Position numbers and translations under genes: made by a program | Assembly: GCF_042666435.1 (NCBI RefSeq) | Contig: NZ_JBHTDC010000001.1 | Location: 1,116,001-1,180,000 of the forward strand | Source of the DNA: Allosphingosinicella sp042666435 | GTDB taxonomy: Bacteria > Pseudomonadota > Alphaproteobacteria > Sphingomonadales > Sphingomonadaceae | Reading direction: 5' to 3' | Length of the DNA stretch: 64,000 nt | In this document: positions 15,852 to 25,493 of the stretch, one piece after another | Position numbering within the stretch: position 1 is the stretch's first letter | Layout: every line of letters begins with the position of its first letter | The notes under the pieces: model-generated | Databases searched by the model: none | Told to the model about the DNA's origin: nothing | The model's input: the letters and a program-made list of their open reading frames with translations, nothing else

Positions 15852-17291
15852 TCATCCCTCGGCTCCCTCGCTCCGGTCCGGCCTCGGATCGGCCCCGCCA
15901 TGGTCGACCGAAGCCGCCGGCGTGATCCCGGCCGTCCGGATCGGCGCCTCCGCCGGCTCGGGCTCGGCGGGGTGCGGCGGCCGCGACATGAGCTTGAATA
16001 TGTACCAGGTGCCGATCCCGAACACGATGAAGTAGACGAGCACGAACGCGATGAGCGACGTCGCTACGGCCGGCGCTCCGATCGGCGCGACCGCGTCCTC
16101 GGTGCGCAGGAGATTGTAGATCACCCAGGGCTGGCGGCCGACCTCGGTCGTGATCCATCCGGCGATGACGGCGACGAAGCCGGCCGGCCCCATGAGCAGC
16201 GCGAAGCGATGGAGCAGGGGCCAGTCGAAGAGGCGGCGGCGGGCGCGGGCGACAAGGCTCCAGAGGCCCAGCCCCAGCATCAGGAAACCGAGCCCGACCA
16301 TGATGCGGAAGGACCAGAAGACGATCTCGACCGGCGGCCGCTCGTCGCGCGGAATGGTCTTCAGGCCCTCGACGGGCTCGTGCAGCCCGTGGTGGAGGAT
16401 CAGCGACGACAGATAGGGGATCTGGACGGCGGCGTGGACAGTCTCTCCCTCGGAATCCGGAATGCCGAAGAGGATGAGCGGCGCGCCATCCGGATAGCTT
16501 TCGAAATGGCCCTCCATCGCCATCACCTTGGCCGGCTGATGCTCCAGCGTGTTGAGGCCGTGAAGGTCGCCAACGAAGATCTGAAGGGGCGCGACCAAAG
16601 CCGCCATCCACATCGCCATCGAGAACATCGTGCGGACGCCGGGCAGGTCGCGGCCCTTCAGCAGGTGCCACGCCCCTACCCCGCCGACGACCAAAGCCGT
16701 GGTGAGGTAGGCGGCGATCACGGTGTGGACGAGGCGGTAGGGGAAGCTGGGATTGAAGACGATGTCGGTCCAGCTTCCCGCCGGCACGAACTGGCCTACC
16801 GCGTTCATCGCCCAGCCGGTCGGCGTGTGCATCCAGCTGTTCACCGACAATATCCAGAAAGCGGAGATGCAGGTGCCGATGGCGACCATCAGGGTGGCGG
16901 CGAAGTGGAGCCCCTTCCCGACCCGGTTCATGCCGAACAGCATGACGCCGAGGAACCCGGCTTCGAGGAAGAAGGCGGTCAGCACCTCATAGGCCATGAG
17001 CGGGCCGATGATCGGCCCGGCCTTGTCCGAGAAGACCGACCAGTTGGTGCCGAACTGGTAGGACATGACGATGCCCGAAACGACACCCATCGCGAACGCC
17101 ATGGCGAAAATCTTCAGCCAGTAACGGAAGAGCGCGAGATAGACGGCCTTGCCCGTCCTCAGCCACAATCCTTCGAGCACGGCGAGATAGGAAGCGAGGC
17201 CGATCGAAAAAGCGGGGAAAATGAAATGGAAGCTGATCGTGAACGCGAACTGGATCCGCGCCAGCAGCAGGGCCGTTTCAGCGTCCGTCAC
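15852..17291 (-). CDS. cydA: Cytochrome bd oxidase subunit I, cyanide-insensitive (short Q-loop) type
   Basis: 479 residues. This haem-carrying subunit oxidises ubiquinol and reduces O2 without proton pumping. Conserved features are RIQFAFTISFHFIFPAFSIG (His ligand region), FGMGVVSGIV-type sequence (AFAMGVVSGIVMSYQFGTNW), and GDLHGLNTLEHQPAKVMAME with the Q-loop start. Only about 65 residues separate that motif from PPVEIVFWSFRIMVGLGFL, so this is the short Q-loop of the CIO (CioA) subclass. The co-occurring DUF2474 gene agrees. The operon is cydA-cydB-DUF2474 with no cydDC nearby. It probably serves micro-oxic or respiratory-inhibitor conditions. Confidence 0.95.
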   Translation of the reverse strand: MTDAETALLLARIQFAFTISFHFIFPAFSIGLASYLAVLEGLWLRTGKAVYLALFRYWLKIFAMAFAMGVVSGIVMSYQFGTNWSVFSDKAGPIIGPLMAYEVLTAFFLEAGFLGVMLFGMNRVGKGLHFAATLMVAIGTCISAFWILSVNSWMHTPTGWAMNAVGQFVPAGSWTDIVFNPSFPYRLVHTVIAAYLTTALVVGGVGAWHLLKGRDLPGVRTMFSMAMWMAALVAPLQIFVGDLHGLNTLEHQPAKVMAMEGHFESYPDGAPLILFGIPDSEGETVHAAVQIPYLSSLILHHGLHEPVEGLKTIPRDERPPVEIVFWSFRIMVGLGFLMLGLGLWSLVARARRRLFDWPLLHRFALLMGPAGFVAVIAGWITTEVGRQPWVIYNLLRTEDAVAPIGAPAVATSLIAFVLVYFIVFGIGTWYIFKLMSRPPHPAEPEPAEAPIRTAGITPAASVDHGGADPRPDRSEGAEG

Positions 17292-17445
17292 GTCTTCGTC
17301 GCCTCCCGAGGTTGGGCGCGGCTCCCCTCTAGCCTATCGGGCGGCGATAGCCACCCCGCCCCGGCTGCCTTTCCGGGCGAAGCGGATGCAGGGGCCGCAA
17401 CCATGACGCGGCTTCGCTCGTTTCGCCTTCAAAAGGAGTAGAGTC

Positions 17446-17526
17446 ATGGATTTCATCAGAAGCATGGAGACGAAGGACTGGATCATCGCGGGCGTCGCCT
17501 TCCTCGCCGGCGCGATCATCCTGTAA
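17446..17526 (+). CDS. 26-residue membrane micro-protein
   Basis: ATG at 17446 and TAA at 17524-17526 enclose 26 codons: MDFIRSMETKDW followed by a hydrophobic segment IIAGVAFLAGAIIL that reaches the C-terminus. A very strong ribosome site, AAAAGGAG (17430-17437), lies 8 bp upstream, better than most genes in the window, and this is the main support. It stands between divergent cydA and convergent glsA, whose stop is 7 bp away. It resembles tail-anchored micro-proteins; a bd-oxidase or stress role is speculation. No homologue recognised. Confidence 0.65.
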   Translation: MDFIRSMETKDWIIAGVAFLAGAIIL

Positions 17527-17533
17527 GGCGGTC

Positions 17534-18457
17534 TCAGACGAAGATCGACCAGCCGGTCAGCTCGACCAGTCTTTCGAGCGCGACCGCCCCAGCGAGCGAT
17601 GTGCCGGCCGCGTTGAGGCCCGGGGACCAGACCACCATGACCCCGGTGCCGGGAACGATGGCCAGCACCCCGCCGCCGACGCCGCTCTTGCCGGGAAGGC
17701 CGATGCGAAAGGCGAAATCGCCGCTATTGTCGTAATGGCCGCAGGTCAGCATCAGCGCGTTGATGCGGCGGGCGCGGGATGGCGTGACCACGGCCTCCCC
17801 GGTCAGCGGGTCGACGCCGTCATAGGCCAGATAGAGCGCGGCGCGGGCGAGCTGGCGACAGCTCATCGCGACCGCGCATTGACGGAAATAGACCGAGAGC
17901 ACCTCTTCGACCGGATTCGAAAGGTTGCCGAACGCGTTGACGAAATATGCGAGGCTGCGGTTCAGATTGCCGGCCCGCGATTCCGACAAAGCGACGTCCA
18001 TGTCGATGCCGATATCCCGATCGCCGCAACGCTGCCGCAGGAAGGCGAGAATCTCGTCGAGCGCGGCGTCGGCGTCGCGGCTGCCGATGAGCTGGTCGCA
18101 GACGACGATCGCGCCGGCGTTGATCAGAGGATTGCGCGGCTTGCCCTTTTCCGCCTCGAGCTGGACGATCGAGTTGAACGGCGAGCCCGACGGCTCGCGC
18201 CCGACATGGTTCCACAAGCCCGCGCTGACCTGGTTGAGCGCGAGCGAGAGGGTGAACACCTTGGAAATGCTCTGGACCGAAAAGAGTTCGTCGGCATCGC
18301 CCGCCGCGTAGCTCTCGCCATCGCCGGTGACCAATGCGATGGCGAGCTTGTTCGGATCGACCTTCGCCAGCGCCGGAATGTAGGACGCCAGCGCGCCATG
18401 GCCGCGATAATGGTCGGCATAGTCTAGCGCCTCGTCGACGATCGCTTGCAGGTCCAC
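17534..18457 (-). CDS. glsA: Glutaminase A
   Basis: 307 residues, the length of bacterial GlsA, hydrolysing glutamine to glutamate and ammonia. Motifs: the S-x-x-K nucleophile pair in FSVQSISKVFTLSLAL, EPSGSPFNSIVQLE, RNPLINAGAIVV, ESRAGNLNRSLAYF, VNAFGNL, and the C-terminal GLPGKSGVGGGVLAIVP. I start at the GTG at 18457 (VDLQAIVDEALDY) because GGGAGG lies 6-7 bp upstream; longer versions only add non-conserved sequence. It is divergent from the NAGGN operon with a 149-bp shared intergenic region. Inference: it may manage glutamine and glutamate pools when the glutamine-derived osmolyte is made or recycled. Confidence 0.93.
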   Translation of the reverse strand: MDLQAIVDEALDYADHYRGHGALASYIPALAKVDPNKLAIALVTGDGESYAAGDADELFSVQSISKVFTLSLALNQVSAGLWNHVGREPSGSPFNSIVQLEAEKGKPRNPLINAGAIVVCDQLIGSRDADAALDEILAFLRQRCGDRDIGIDMDVALSESRAGNLNRSLAYFVNAFGNLSNPVEEVLSVYFRQCAVAMSCRQLARAALYLAYDGVDPLTGEAVVTPSRARRINALMLTCGHYDNSGDFAFRIGLPGKSGVGGGVLAIVPGTGVMVVWSPGLNAAGTSLAGAVALERLVELTGWSIFV

Positions 18458-18606
18458 CGGCGGCCTCCCTTTCAACCGACGCCCTTCTCCCAGAGCCAGG
18501 CCGTTTTTGCAAAGCGGGAGCCATTTCGGCCCCGTGCGGTTGTAATGACCGTCCACATCCTTACCCTTGGAGCCATGCCGAACATTTTCAACGAGGCCCG
18601 CTGCCC

Positions 18607-20382
18607 ATGTGCGGCATAGCGGGCGAAATTCATTTCCGGGGCGGCATTGCCGATGCCGGCGCGGTCGCCAGGATGATGGCGAGCCAGGAGCGGCGCGGGC
18701 CGGATGCCTGCGGCCAGCTGATGCGCGGGCGCGTGGGGCTCGGCCACCAGCGGCTCAAGATCATCGATCTGTCGGACCGCTCCGCCCAGCCGCTCAGCGA
18801 TCCCGAGCTGCTGCTCGACATCGTCTTCAATGGCTGCATCTACAATTACCAGGCGCTGCGCGGGGAGCTGGAGACGAAGGGCTACCGCTTCTTCTCGGGC
18901 GGCGACACGGAGGTCATCCTCAGGGCCTATCACGCCTGGGGCACGGACTGCGTCAAACGCTTCCACGGCATGTTCGCCTTCGCCATCCATGAGCGCGAGA
19001 GCGGGCGCGTGGTGCTGGCGCGCGACCGGTTCGGGATCAAGCCGCTTTATTATGCGGAGGCGCCCGAACGGCTGCGCTTCGCCTCGACCTTGCCCGGCAT
19101 CGTCGCGGCGGGCGACGTGGATACGTCGATCGATCCGGAGGCGCTGCAATTCTACATGAACTGGCACGCCGTGGTGCCGCCGCCCTGGACCATCCTGAAG
19201 GGCGTCCGGAAGATGGCGCCCGCCACCGTGCGCGTCATCGAGGCGGACGGGACGAGCCAGGAGCATGTCTATTGGGACCCGCCCTTCGGCCTCGGTGCCA
19301 ACGACGCCGATCGAAGCAAGGATGATTGGGAGAATCTGCTCCTCTCCGCTCTCCGCACCGCCGTCGAGCGGCGGATGGTCGCGGACGTCCCGGTGGGGGT
19401 GCTGCTCTCCGGCGGCGTCGATTCCAGCCTAATCGTCGGGCTGCTCTCCGACATGGGCCAGCATGGCCTCTCCACCTTCTCGATCGGCTTCGAGGAAGCG
19501 CATGGCGAGAAGGGCGACGAGTTCCGATATTCCGACCTCATCGCCAACCATTATGGCACCGATCACCACCAGCTCTTCATCCCCTCATCGGACCTGTTGA
19601 AGGAGCTGCCCGGCGCGATCGCAGCGATGGCCGAGCCGATGGTAAGCTACGACAATGTCGGCTTCTACCTCCTCTCCCGCGAGGTGGCGAAGCACATCAA
19701 GGTGGTGCAGTCCGGCCAGGGCGCGGACGAGATATTCGGCGGCTATCACTGGTATCCGCCGATGGCCGGCGCCAGTGATCCGGTGGCGACTTACGCCAAG
19801 GCCTTTTTCGACCGGGATGCGGAGACGCTGAACCGGCAACTGGGGCCGGACTGGCGGAACGGCAGCCTGCCGCTTGAATATGTACGCACCCATTTCGCCC
19901 GGGCCGGCGCCGGCGACTCGGTCGCCAAGGCGCTGCGAATCGACAGCAATGTCATGCTGGTCGACGACCCGGTGAAGCGCGTCGACAACATGACCATGGC
20001 CTGGGGGCTGGAGGCGCGCGTCCCCTTCCTCGACCATGAGCTGGCCGAGCTCGCCGCGCGCATCCCCTCGGAGATGAAGCTCGCCGGTGGGGGCAAGGGC
20101 ATATTGAAGGACGTCGCCCGCAAGGTGATCCCGTCCGAGGTGATCGACCGGCCCAAGGGCTATTTCCCCGTGCCGGCGCTCAAATATATCCAGGGGCCGT
20201 ATCTCGACCTCGTGCGAGACGCGCTGACCAGTCAGGCGGCGAAAGAGCGCGGCCTGTTCGACCGGGGCTATCTCGACACCTTGTTCGACGATCCCACGGG
20301 GCACATCACTCCGCTCAGGGGCTCGGAGCTGTGGCAGGTGGGGCTGCTCGAACTCTGGCTCCAGCAGCAGGGCGTGGGCTGA
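18607..20382 (+). CDS. asnO: N-acetylglutaminylglutamine amidotransferase
   Basis: 591 residues of the asparagine-synthase B fold. It probably amidates the dipeptide N-acetylglutaminylglutamine to NAGGN, a compatible solute. The N-terminal class II glutaminase domain starts with Cys2 (MCGIAGE). It contains RRGPDACGQLMRGRVGLGHQRLK-type sequence, the FNGCIYNYQALRGEL loop and the GGDTEVILRAY segment. The synthase domain has the PP-loop in VGVLLSGGVDSSLIVGLLSD and the Q-S-G-Q-G-A-D-E-I-F-G-G-Y motif. The assignment as the NAGGN enzyme, not AsnB, comes from the genes that follow. Start ATG at 18607, required to expose Cys2; stop overlaps the next start (ATGA). Confidence 0.9.
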   Translation: MCGIAGEIHFRGGIADAGAVARMMASQERRGPDACGQLMRGRVGLGHQRLKIIDLSDRSAQPLSDPELLLDIVFNGCIYNYQALRGELETKGYRFFSGGDTEVILRAYHAWGTDCVKRFHGMFAFAIHERESGRVVLARDRFGIKPLYYAEAPERLRFASTLPGIVAAGDVDTSIDPEALQFYMNWHAVVPPPWTILKGVRKMAPATVRVIEADGTSQEHVYWDPPFGLGANDADRSKDDWENLLLSALRTAVERRMVADVPVGVLLSGGVDSSLIVGLLSDMGQHGLSTFSIGFEEAHGEKGDEFRYSDLIANHYGTDHHQLFIPSSDLLKELPGAIAAMAEPMVSYDNVGFYLLSREVAKHIKVVQSGQGADEIFGGYHWYPPMAGASDPVATYAKAFFDRDAETLNRQLGPDWRNGSLPLEYVRTHFARAGAGDSVAKALRIDSNVMLVDDPVKRVDNMTMAWGLEARVPFLDHELAELAARIPSEMKLAGGGKGILKDVARKVIPSEVIDRPKGYFPVPALKYIQGPYLDLVRDALTSQAAKERGLFDRGYLDTLFDDPTGHITPLRGSELWQVGLLELWLQQQGVG

Positions 20383-22160
20383 TGCGCCGCCCCCGCCACG
20401 GACGCAGCCAGGCACGGCTCGAACGTGCCCATCGCCAGCATCATTATGTCGAGGGCGAGCGGCCCGAGCCGAATGCGATCGTCGATTGCGGCTGGGGCCG
20501 TCTGCTTTTCGCCAACACGTTCGACGACGTCGAAACGCTCGTCTCCGAAATCCACGCCGAGGGGCCGGAGCAGCGCGACATCGCCATCTATGTGAGCGAC
20601 CCGCATGTCCTCATCGGCACCGCCCCGGCGGAGCTATTCCTCGACCCGTCCCACACCTATCGGCTCAACCTCACCACCTGGCGCGGATGGGACCGCAAGC
20701 CGTCGGGCTTTTTCGTACGGCGCATGATCCCGGAGAATGACGCGGAGGCGGTCAACCGCCTCTATGCGCTGAGCAACATGGTCCAGGTCCGTCCCGACTT
20801 CTTCGAGACACGCGGCGAGCGGCGCGAGCTCGTCTATTTCGTCGCCGAGGACGAGGAGACCGGGGCGGTGATCGGCACCGTCACGGGCGTCGATCATGTC
20901 CGCGCGTTCGACGATCCGCAGAAGGGCTCCTCGCTCTGGTGTCTGGCGGTCGACCCGCAGGTCGGCCATGCCGCGGTCGGCGAGGCGCTGGTGCGCTGGC
21001 TCGCCGAGCATTTCATCGCCCGGGGGGCTTCGTGCATGGACCTGTCGGTGCTGCACGACAATGAAGGCGCGATCGCGCTGTACGAGAAGCTCGGCTTCGC
21101 CCGCCTTCCGCTCTTCTCGGTGAAACGCCGCAACGTCATCAACGAACGGCTGTTCGTCGGCCACGACCCGGCCAAGGACATGAACCCTTACGCCCGCATC
21201 ATCATCAACGAGGCGCGGCGCCGGGGCATCGGCGTCGACGTGCTCGACGCGGCGGGCGGGTTGTTCCAGCTCTCTTCCGGCGGCCGCGTCATCAAGTGCC
21301 GCGAGAGCTTGAGCGAGCTGACCAGCGCCGTCGCCCTCTCCATCTGCGACGACAAGGCGCTGACCCGGCGCATCGTCGAGTCCGCGGGCGTGAGCGTTCC
21401 CGAACAGGTCGAGGCGGACGACGCGGACGCGGTGAAGGCGCTGCTCGATCGCCACGGATCGCTGGTCGTGAAGCCCGCGCGCGGGGAGCAGGGCCGAGGC
21501 GTAGCGGTGGATCTGGACACGATGGAGAGCATCGCAAGCGCCATTGAGATCGCGTCGGCGCATTCGGGCCGTGTTCTGGTCGAGAGCTATCACAAGGGCG
21601 ACGACCTCCGGCTGATCGTCATCGGCTACAAGCTCGTCGCCGCCGCGATCCGCCGGCCGGCCGAGATCGTCGGCAACGGCCGGGACAGCGTCCAGACGCT
21701 GATCGAAAGGCAAAGCCGCAGGCGGTCGGCGGCGACGGGCGGCGAATCCACGATTCCGCTCGACGCCGAGACGAAGCGCTGCGTCGCCAGGGCAGGCTAT
21801 AAGCTAACCGACGTGCCGGAAGAGGGCGCGGCCTTTTCGGTGCGAAAGGCGGCCAATCTCCATACCGGCGGGACCATCCACGACGTCACCGCGATCGTGC
21901 ATCCGCGCCTGGTCGAGGCGGCCATCACGGTGGCGCGCGCGGTGGACATTCCCGTGGTTGGGGTCGACTTCATCGTCGGCAGCCCGACCGAGCCGGACTA
22001 TGTCTTCATCGAAGCCAATGAACGGCCTGGCCTCGCCAATCACGAGCCGCAGCCGACCGCGGAGCGGTTCATCGACCTCCTGTTCCCGATGAGCATGCCG
22101 GCAGCCGCCCGCGACAGCTTCAGCCATCCAAGGAGGAACGATGTCTCTCCGGGCCATTGA
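20382..22160 (+). CDS. ngg: N-acetylglutaminylglutamine synthetase (GNAT + ATP-grasp)
   Basis: 592 residues. It is thought to acetylate glutamine and ligate a second glutamine, giving N-acetylglutaminylglutamine. The first ~290 residues contain a GNAT acetyltransferase domain (GSSLWCLAVDPQVGHAAVGE, LHDNEGAIALYEKLGFARLP). The C-terminal half is an ATP-grasp ligase of the cyanophycin-synthetase/glutathione-synthetase type (GSLVVKPARGEQGRGVAVDL, VLVESYHKGDDLRLIVIGYK, DYVFIEANERPGLANHE). This fusion matches the Sinorhizobium NAGGN enzyme. Start ATG 20382 overlaps the asnO stop by 4 bp; its end overlaps the next gene by 20 bp. Translation of the three genes is therefore tightly coupled. Confidence 0.92.
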   Translation: MRRPRHGRSQARLERAHRQHHYVEGERPEPNAIVDCGWGRLLFANTFDDVETLVSEIHAEGPEQRDIAIYVSDPHVLIGTAPAELFLDPSHTYRLNLTTWRGWDRKPSGFFVRRMIPENDAEAVNRLYALSNMVQVRPDFFETRGERRELVYFVAEDEETGAVIGTVTGVDHVRAFDDPQKGSSLWCLAVDPQVGHAAVGEALVRWLAEHFIARGASCMDLSVLHDNEGAIALYEKLGFARLPLFSVKRRNVINERLFVGHDPAKDMNPYARIIINEARRRGIGVDVLDAAGGLFQLSSGGRVIKCRESLSELTSAVALSICDDKALTRRIVESAGVSVPEQVEADDADAVKALLDRHGSLVVKPARGEQGRGVAVDLDTMESIASAIEIASAHSGRVLVESYHKGDDLRLIVIGYKLVAAAIRRPAEIVGNGRDSVQTLIERQSRRRSAATGGESTIPLDAETKRCVARAGYKLTDVPEEGAAFSVRKAANLHTGGTIHDVTAIVHPRLVEAAITVARAVDIPVVGVDFIVGSPTEPDYVFIEANERPGLANHEPQPTAERFIDLLFPMSMPAAARDSFSHPRRNDVSPGH

Positions 22161-23292
22161 TACCGACTATCTGAAGGAGCAGCTCAAGGCCCTCCTCTGT
22201 ATCCCCAGTCCGACCGGCTACACGGACACGATCGTTCATTATGTGAGCGAGGAGCTCGGGCGGCTCGGCATCGACCACAATGTCACGCGGCGGGGCGCCA
22301 TCCTCGCTTGCTATCGCGGCAAGCAGGTCGAGGGCGCGCGCGCGGTGGTCGCCCATCTCGACACGCTCGGGGCGACGGTGAAGCGGATCAAGGATAACGG
22401 GCGGCTGGAGCTGGTGCCGATCGGCCATTGGTCGTCGCGCTTCGCCGAAGGGGCGCGGGTGACGCTGTTCACCGACGAGGGCAGCTTCCGCGGCTCGATC
22501 CTGCCGCTGAAAGCCTCCGGCCATACCTTCAACGAGGAGGTGGATACGCAGCCGGTCGCCTGGACCCAAATCGAGGTTCGCATCGACGCCGACAGCTACG
22601 ACCGCAAGAGCAGCGAGGCGCTGGGCGTCCATGTCGGCGATTTCGTCGCCATCGACCCGCAGCCGGAATTCCTCGACAACGGTTACATCGTCTCGCGCCA
22701 CCTCGACGACAAAGCGGGTTGCGCGGTCTCGCTCGCGGCGCTGAAGGCGATGGTCGACAGCAAGATCGAGACCCCGGTCGACGTCCATTTCATCTTCACC
22801 ATCACCGAGGAGGTGGGATCGGGCGCCTCATCGGTGCTGCTCGACCATGTCGTCTCGATGGTGTCGATCGACAACGGGACCACCGCGCCGGGGCAGAACA
22901 GCTCCGAATTCGGCGCCACCATCGCCATGGCCGACCAGGTCGGGCCGTTCGACTATCACCTGACGCGCAAGCTCATCCGCCTGTGCCAGGAGAATGACAT
23001 CCGCCACCAGCGCGACGTCTTCCGCTATTACCGTTCCGACAGCGCCTCGGCGCTCGAAGGCGGCGCGGATGTGCGCACCGCGCTCATCACCTTCGGCATC
23101 GACGCCAGCCACGGCTATGAGCGCATCCATATGCATGCCCTGAAGTCGATCGCCGAACTGACGGTGCTCTACGCCGCGAGCGAGGTGGAGATCAGTCGTG
23201 ACGTCGAGGAACTGGGCGATATCGAAGGCTTCACCGACCAGCCGCGGGAGCCGGCGCCCCGCCATGAGGACGTGCCGGCGCCGCCGGAATGA
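22141..23292 (+). CDS. NAGGN-system M42 family aminopeptidase
   Basis: 383 residues of the M42 metallopeptidase family, as found third in NAGGN operons. Metal-ligand regions are visible: VVAHLDTLGATV (His-x-Asp), SRHLDDKAGCAVSLAALKAM, FIFTITEEVGSGASS (catalytic and ligand Glu), VSIDNGTTAPGQ, and DASHGYERIHMHALKSIAEL at the C-terminus. It presumably trims or degrades NAGGN or a precursor; the reaction is not established. GAGGAACG precedes the ATG at 22141, which lies inside the end of ngg. Acidic, proline-rich C-terminal tail. Followed by a paired palindrome that may terminate the operon. Confidence 0.88.
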   Translation: MSLRAIDTDYLKEQLKALLCIPSPTGYTDTIVHYVSEELGRLGIDHNVTRRGAILACYRGKQVEGARAVVAHLDTLGATVKRIKDNGRLELVPIGHWSSRFAEGARVTLFTDEGSFRGSILPLKASGHTFNEEVDTQPVAWTQIEVRIDADSYDRKSSEALGVHVGDFVAIDPQPEFLDNGYIVSRHLDDKAGCAVSLAALKAMVDSKIETPVDVHFIFTITEEVGSGASSVLLDHVVSMVSIDNGTTAPGQNSSEFGATIAMADQVGPFDYHLTRKLIRLCQENDIRHQRDVFRYYRSDSASALEGGADVRTALITFGIDASHGYERIHMHALKSIAELTVLYAASEVEISRDVEELGDIEGFTDQPREPAPRHEDVPAPPE

Positions 23293-23346
23293 CGCGGCTC
23301 ATAATTGTCGAATGGCGGCGCCTCGCCGGAGATGGCCGACGCAGGC

Positions 23347-23412
23347 CGTTCCCCGGCGAAAGCCGGGGTCCAGCGGGGCCGCCGAACTGGACCCCGGCTT
23401 TCGCCGGGGAAC
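23347..23412. repeat. Paired-palindrome element between convergent genes
   Basis: Left palindrome CGTTCCCCGGCGAAAGCCGG and right palindrome CCCCGGCTTTCGCCGGGGAA, 27 bp apart. It is the CCCCGGC version of the element family seen nine times here. Lying between the NAGGN operon and the convergent M49 gene, it can act as a terminator on both strands. Confidence 0.75.
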
Positions 23413-23434
23413 ATGAGGCCCGATCAGTGCCGCC

Positions 23435-25129
<1,695 letters not shown>

Positions 25130-25279
25130 TCTCTCCTCGAAACGCCTATGGGCGCCGTCCTAGCCTCAAGTTCCGCCGATTGAAACGGCGGCGGCACGGC
25201 TTTCGCGACGACAACGCGTCGATCTCTCCGCCGTATCCGGCGGGCGTTCAGAGCGACGGCTCGCGGTCGATGAGGAGGC

Positions 25280-25353
25280 TGGATGCCCGACGAGGATTCG
25301 AACCTCGATTGACGGAGTCAGAGTCCGTAGTCTTACCATTAGACGATCGGGCA
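25280..25353 (-). tRNA. tRNA-Gln (anticodon CTG), CCA encoded
   Basis: On the minus strand the acceptor TGCCCGA (25353-25347) pairs with TCGGGCA (25290-25284). The D-arm is GTCTAATGGTAAGAC, the anticodon stem ACGGA/TCCGT holds loop CTCTGAC (CTG, reads CAG), and the T-arm is CGAGGTTCGAATCCTCG. After the acceptor comes T and then CCA (25282-25280). A U at discriminator position 73 is unusual, since E. coli GlnRS uses G73. Confidence 0.95.
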
Positions 25354-25493
25354 GCGAGGGGCGCGAAATAGGCGGCGGGGCGGAGGCTGTCAACGCTCCT
25401 CCCCGCCTTGCGCTTGCCCGGATGCGGCTTTCCCTATAGTCTGGCGGCAAGTCAAAGGCGGCGATCCGTCGCCTGAACGAAAACATAAGAGTT

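Noticed and set aside
15743..15901. N-terminal extension of CydB by 53 residues containing SFQRKLES
   Set aside because: The extension is the translated repeat element between cydA and cydB; conserved CydB sequence begins exactly at the ATG at 15742.
18458..18556. 33-residue N-terminal extension of glutaminase
   Set aside because: Conserved GlsA sequence and a GGGAGG site both support the GTG at 18457; the extension would cover the shared promoter region.
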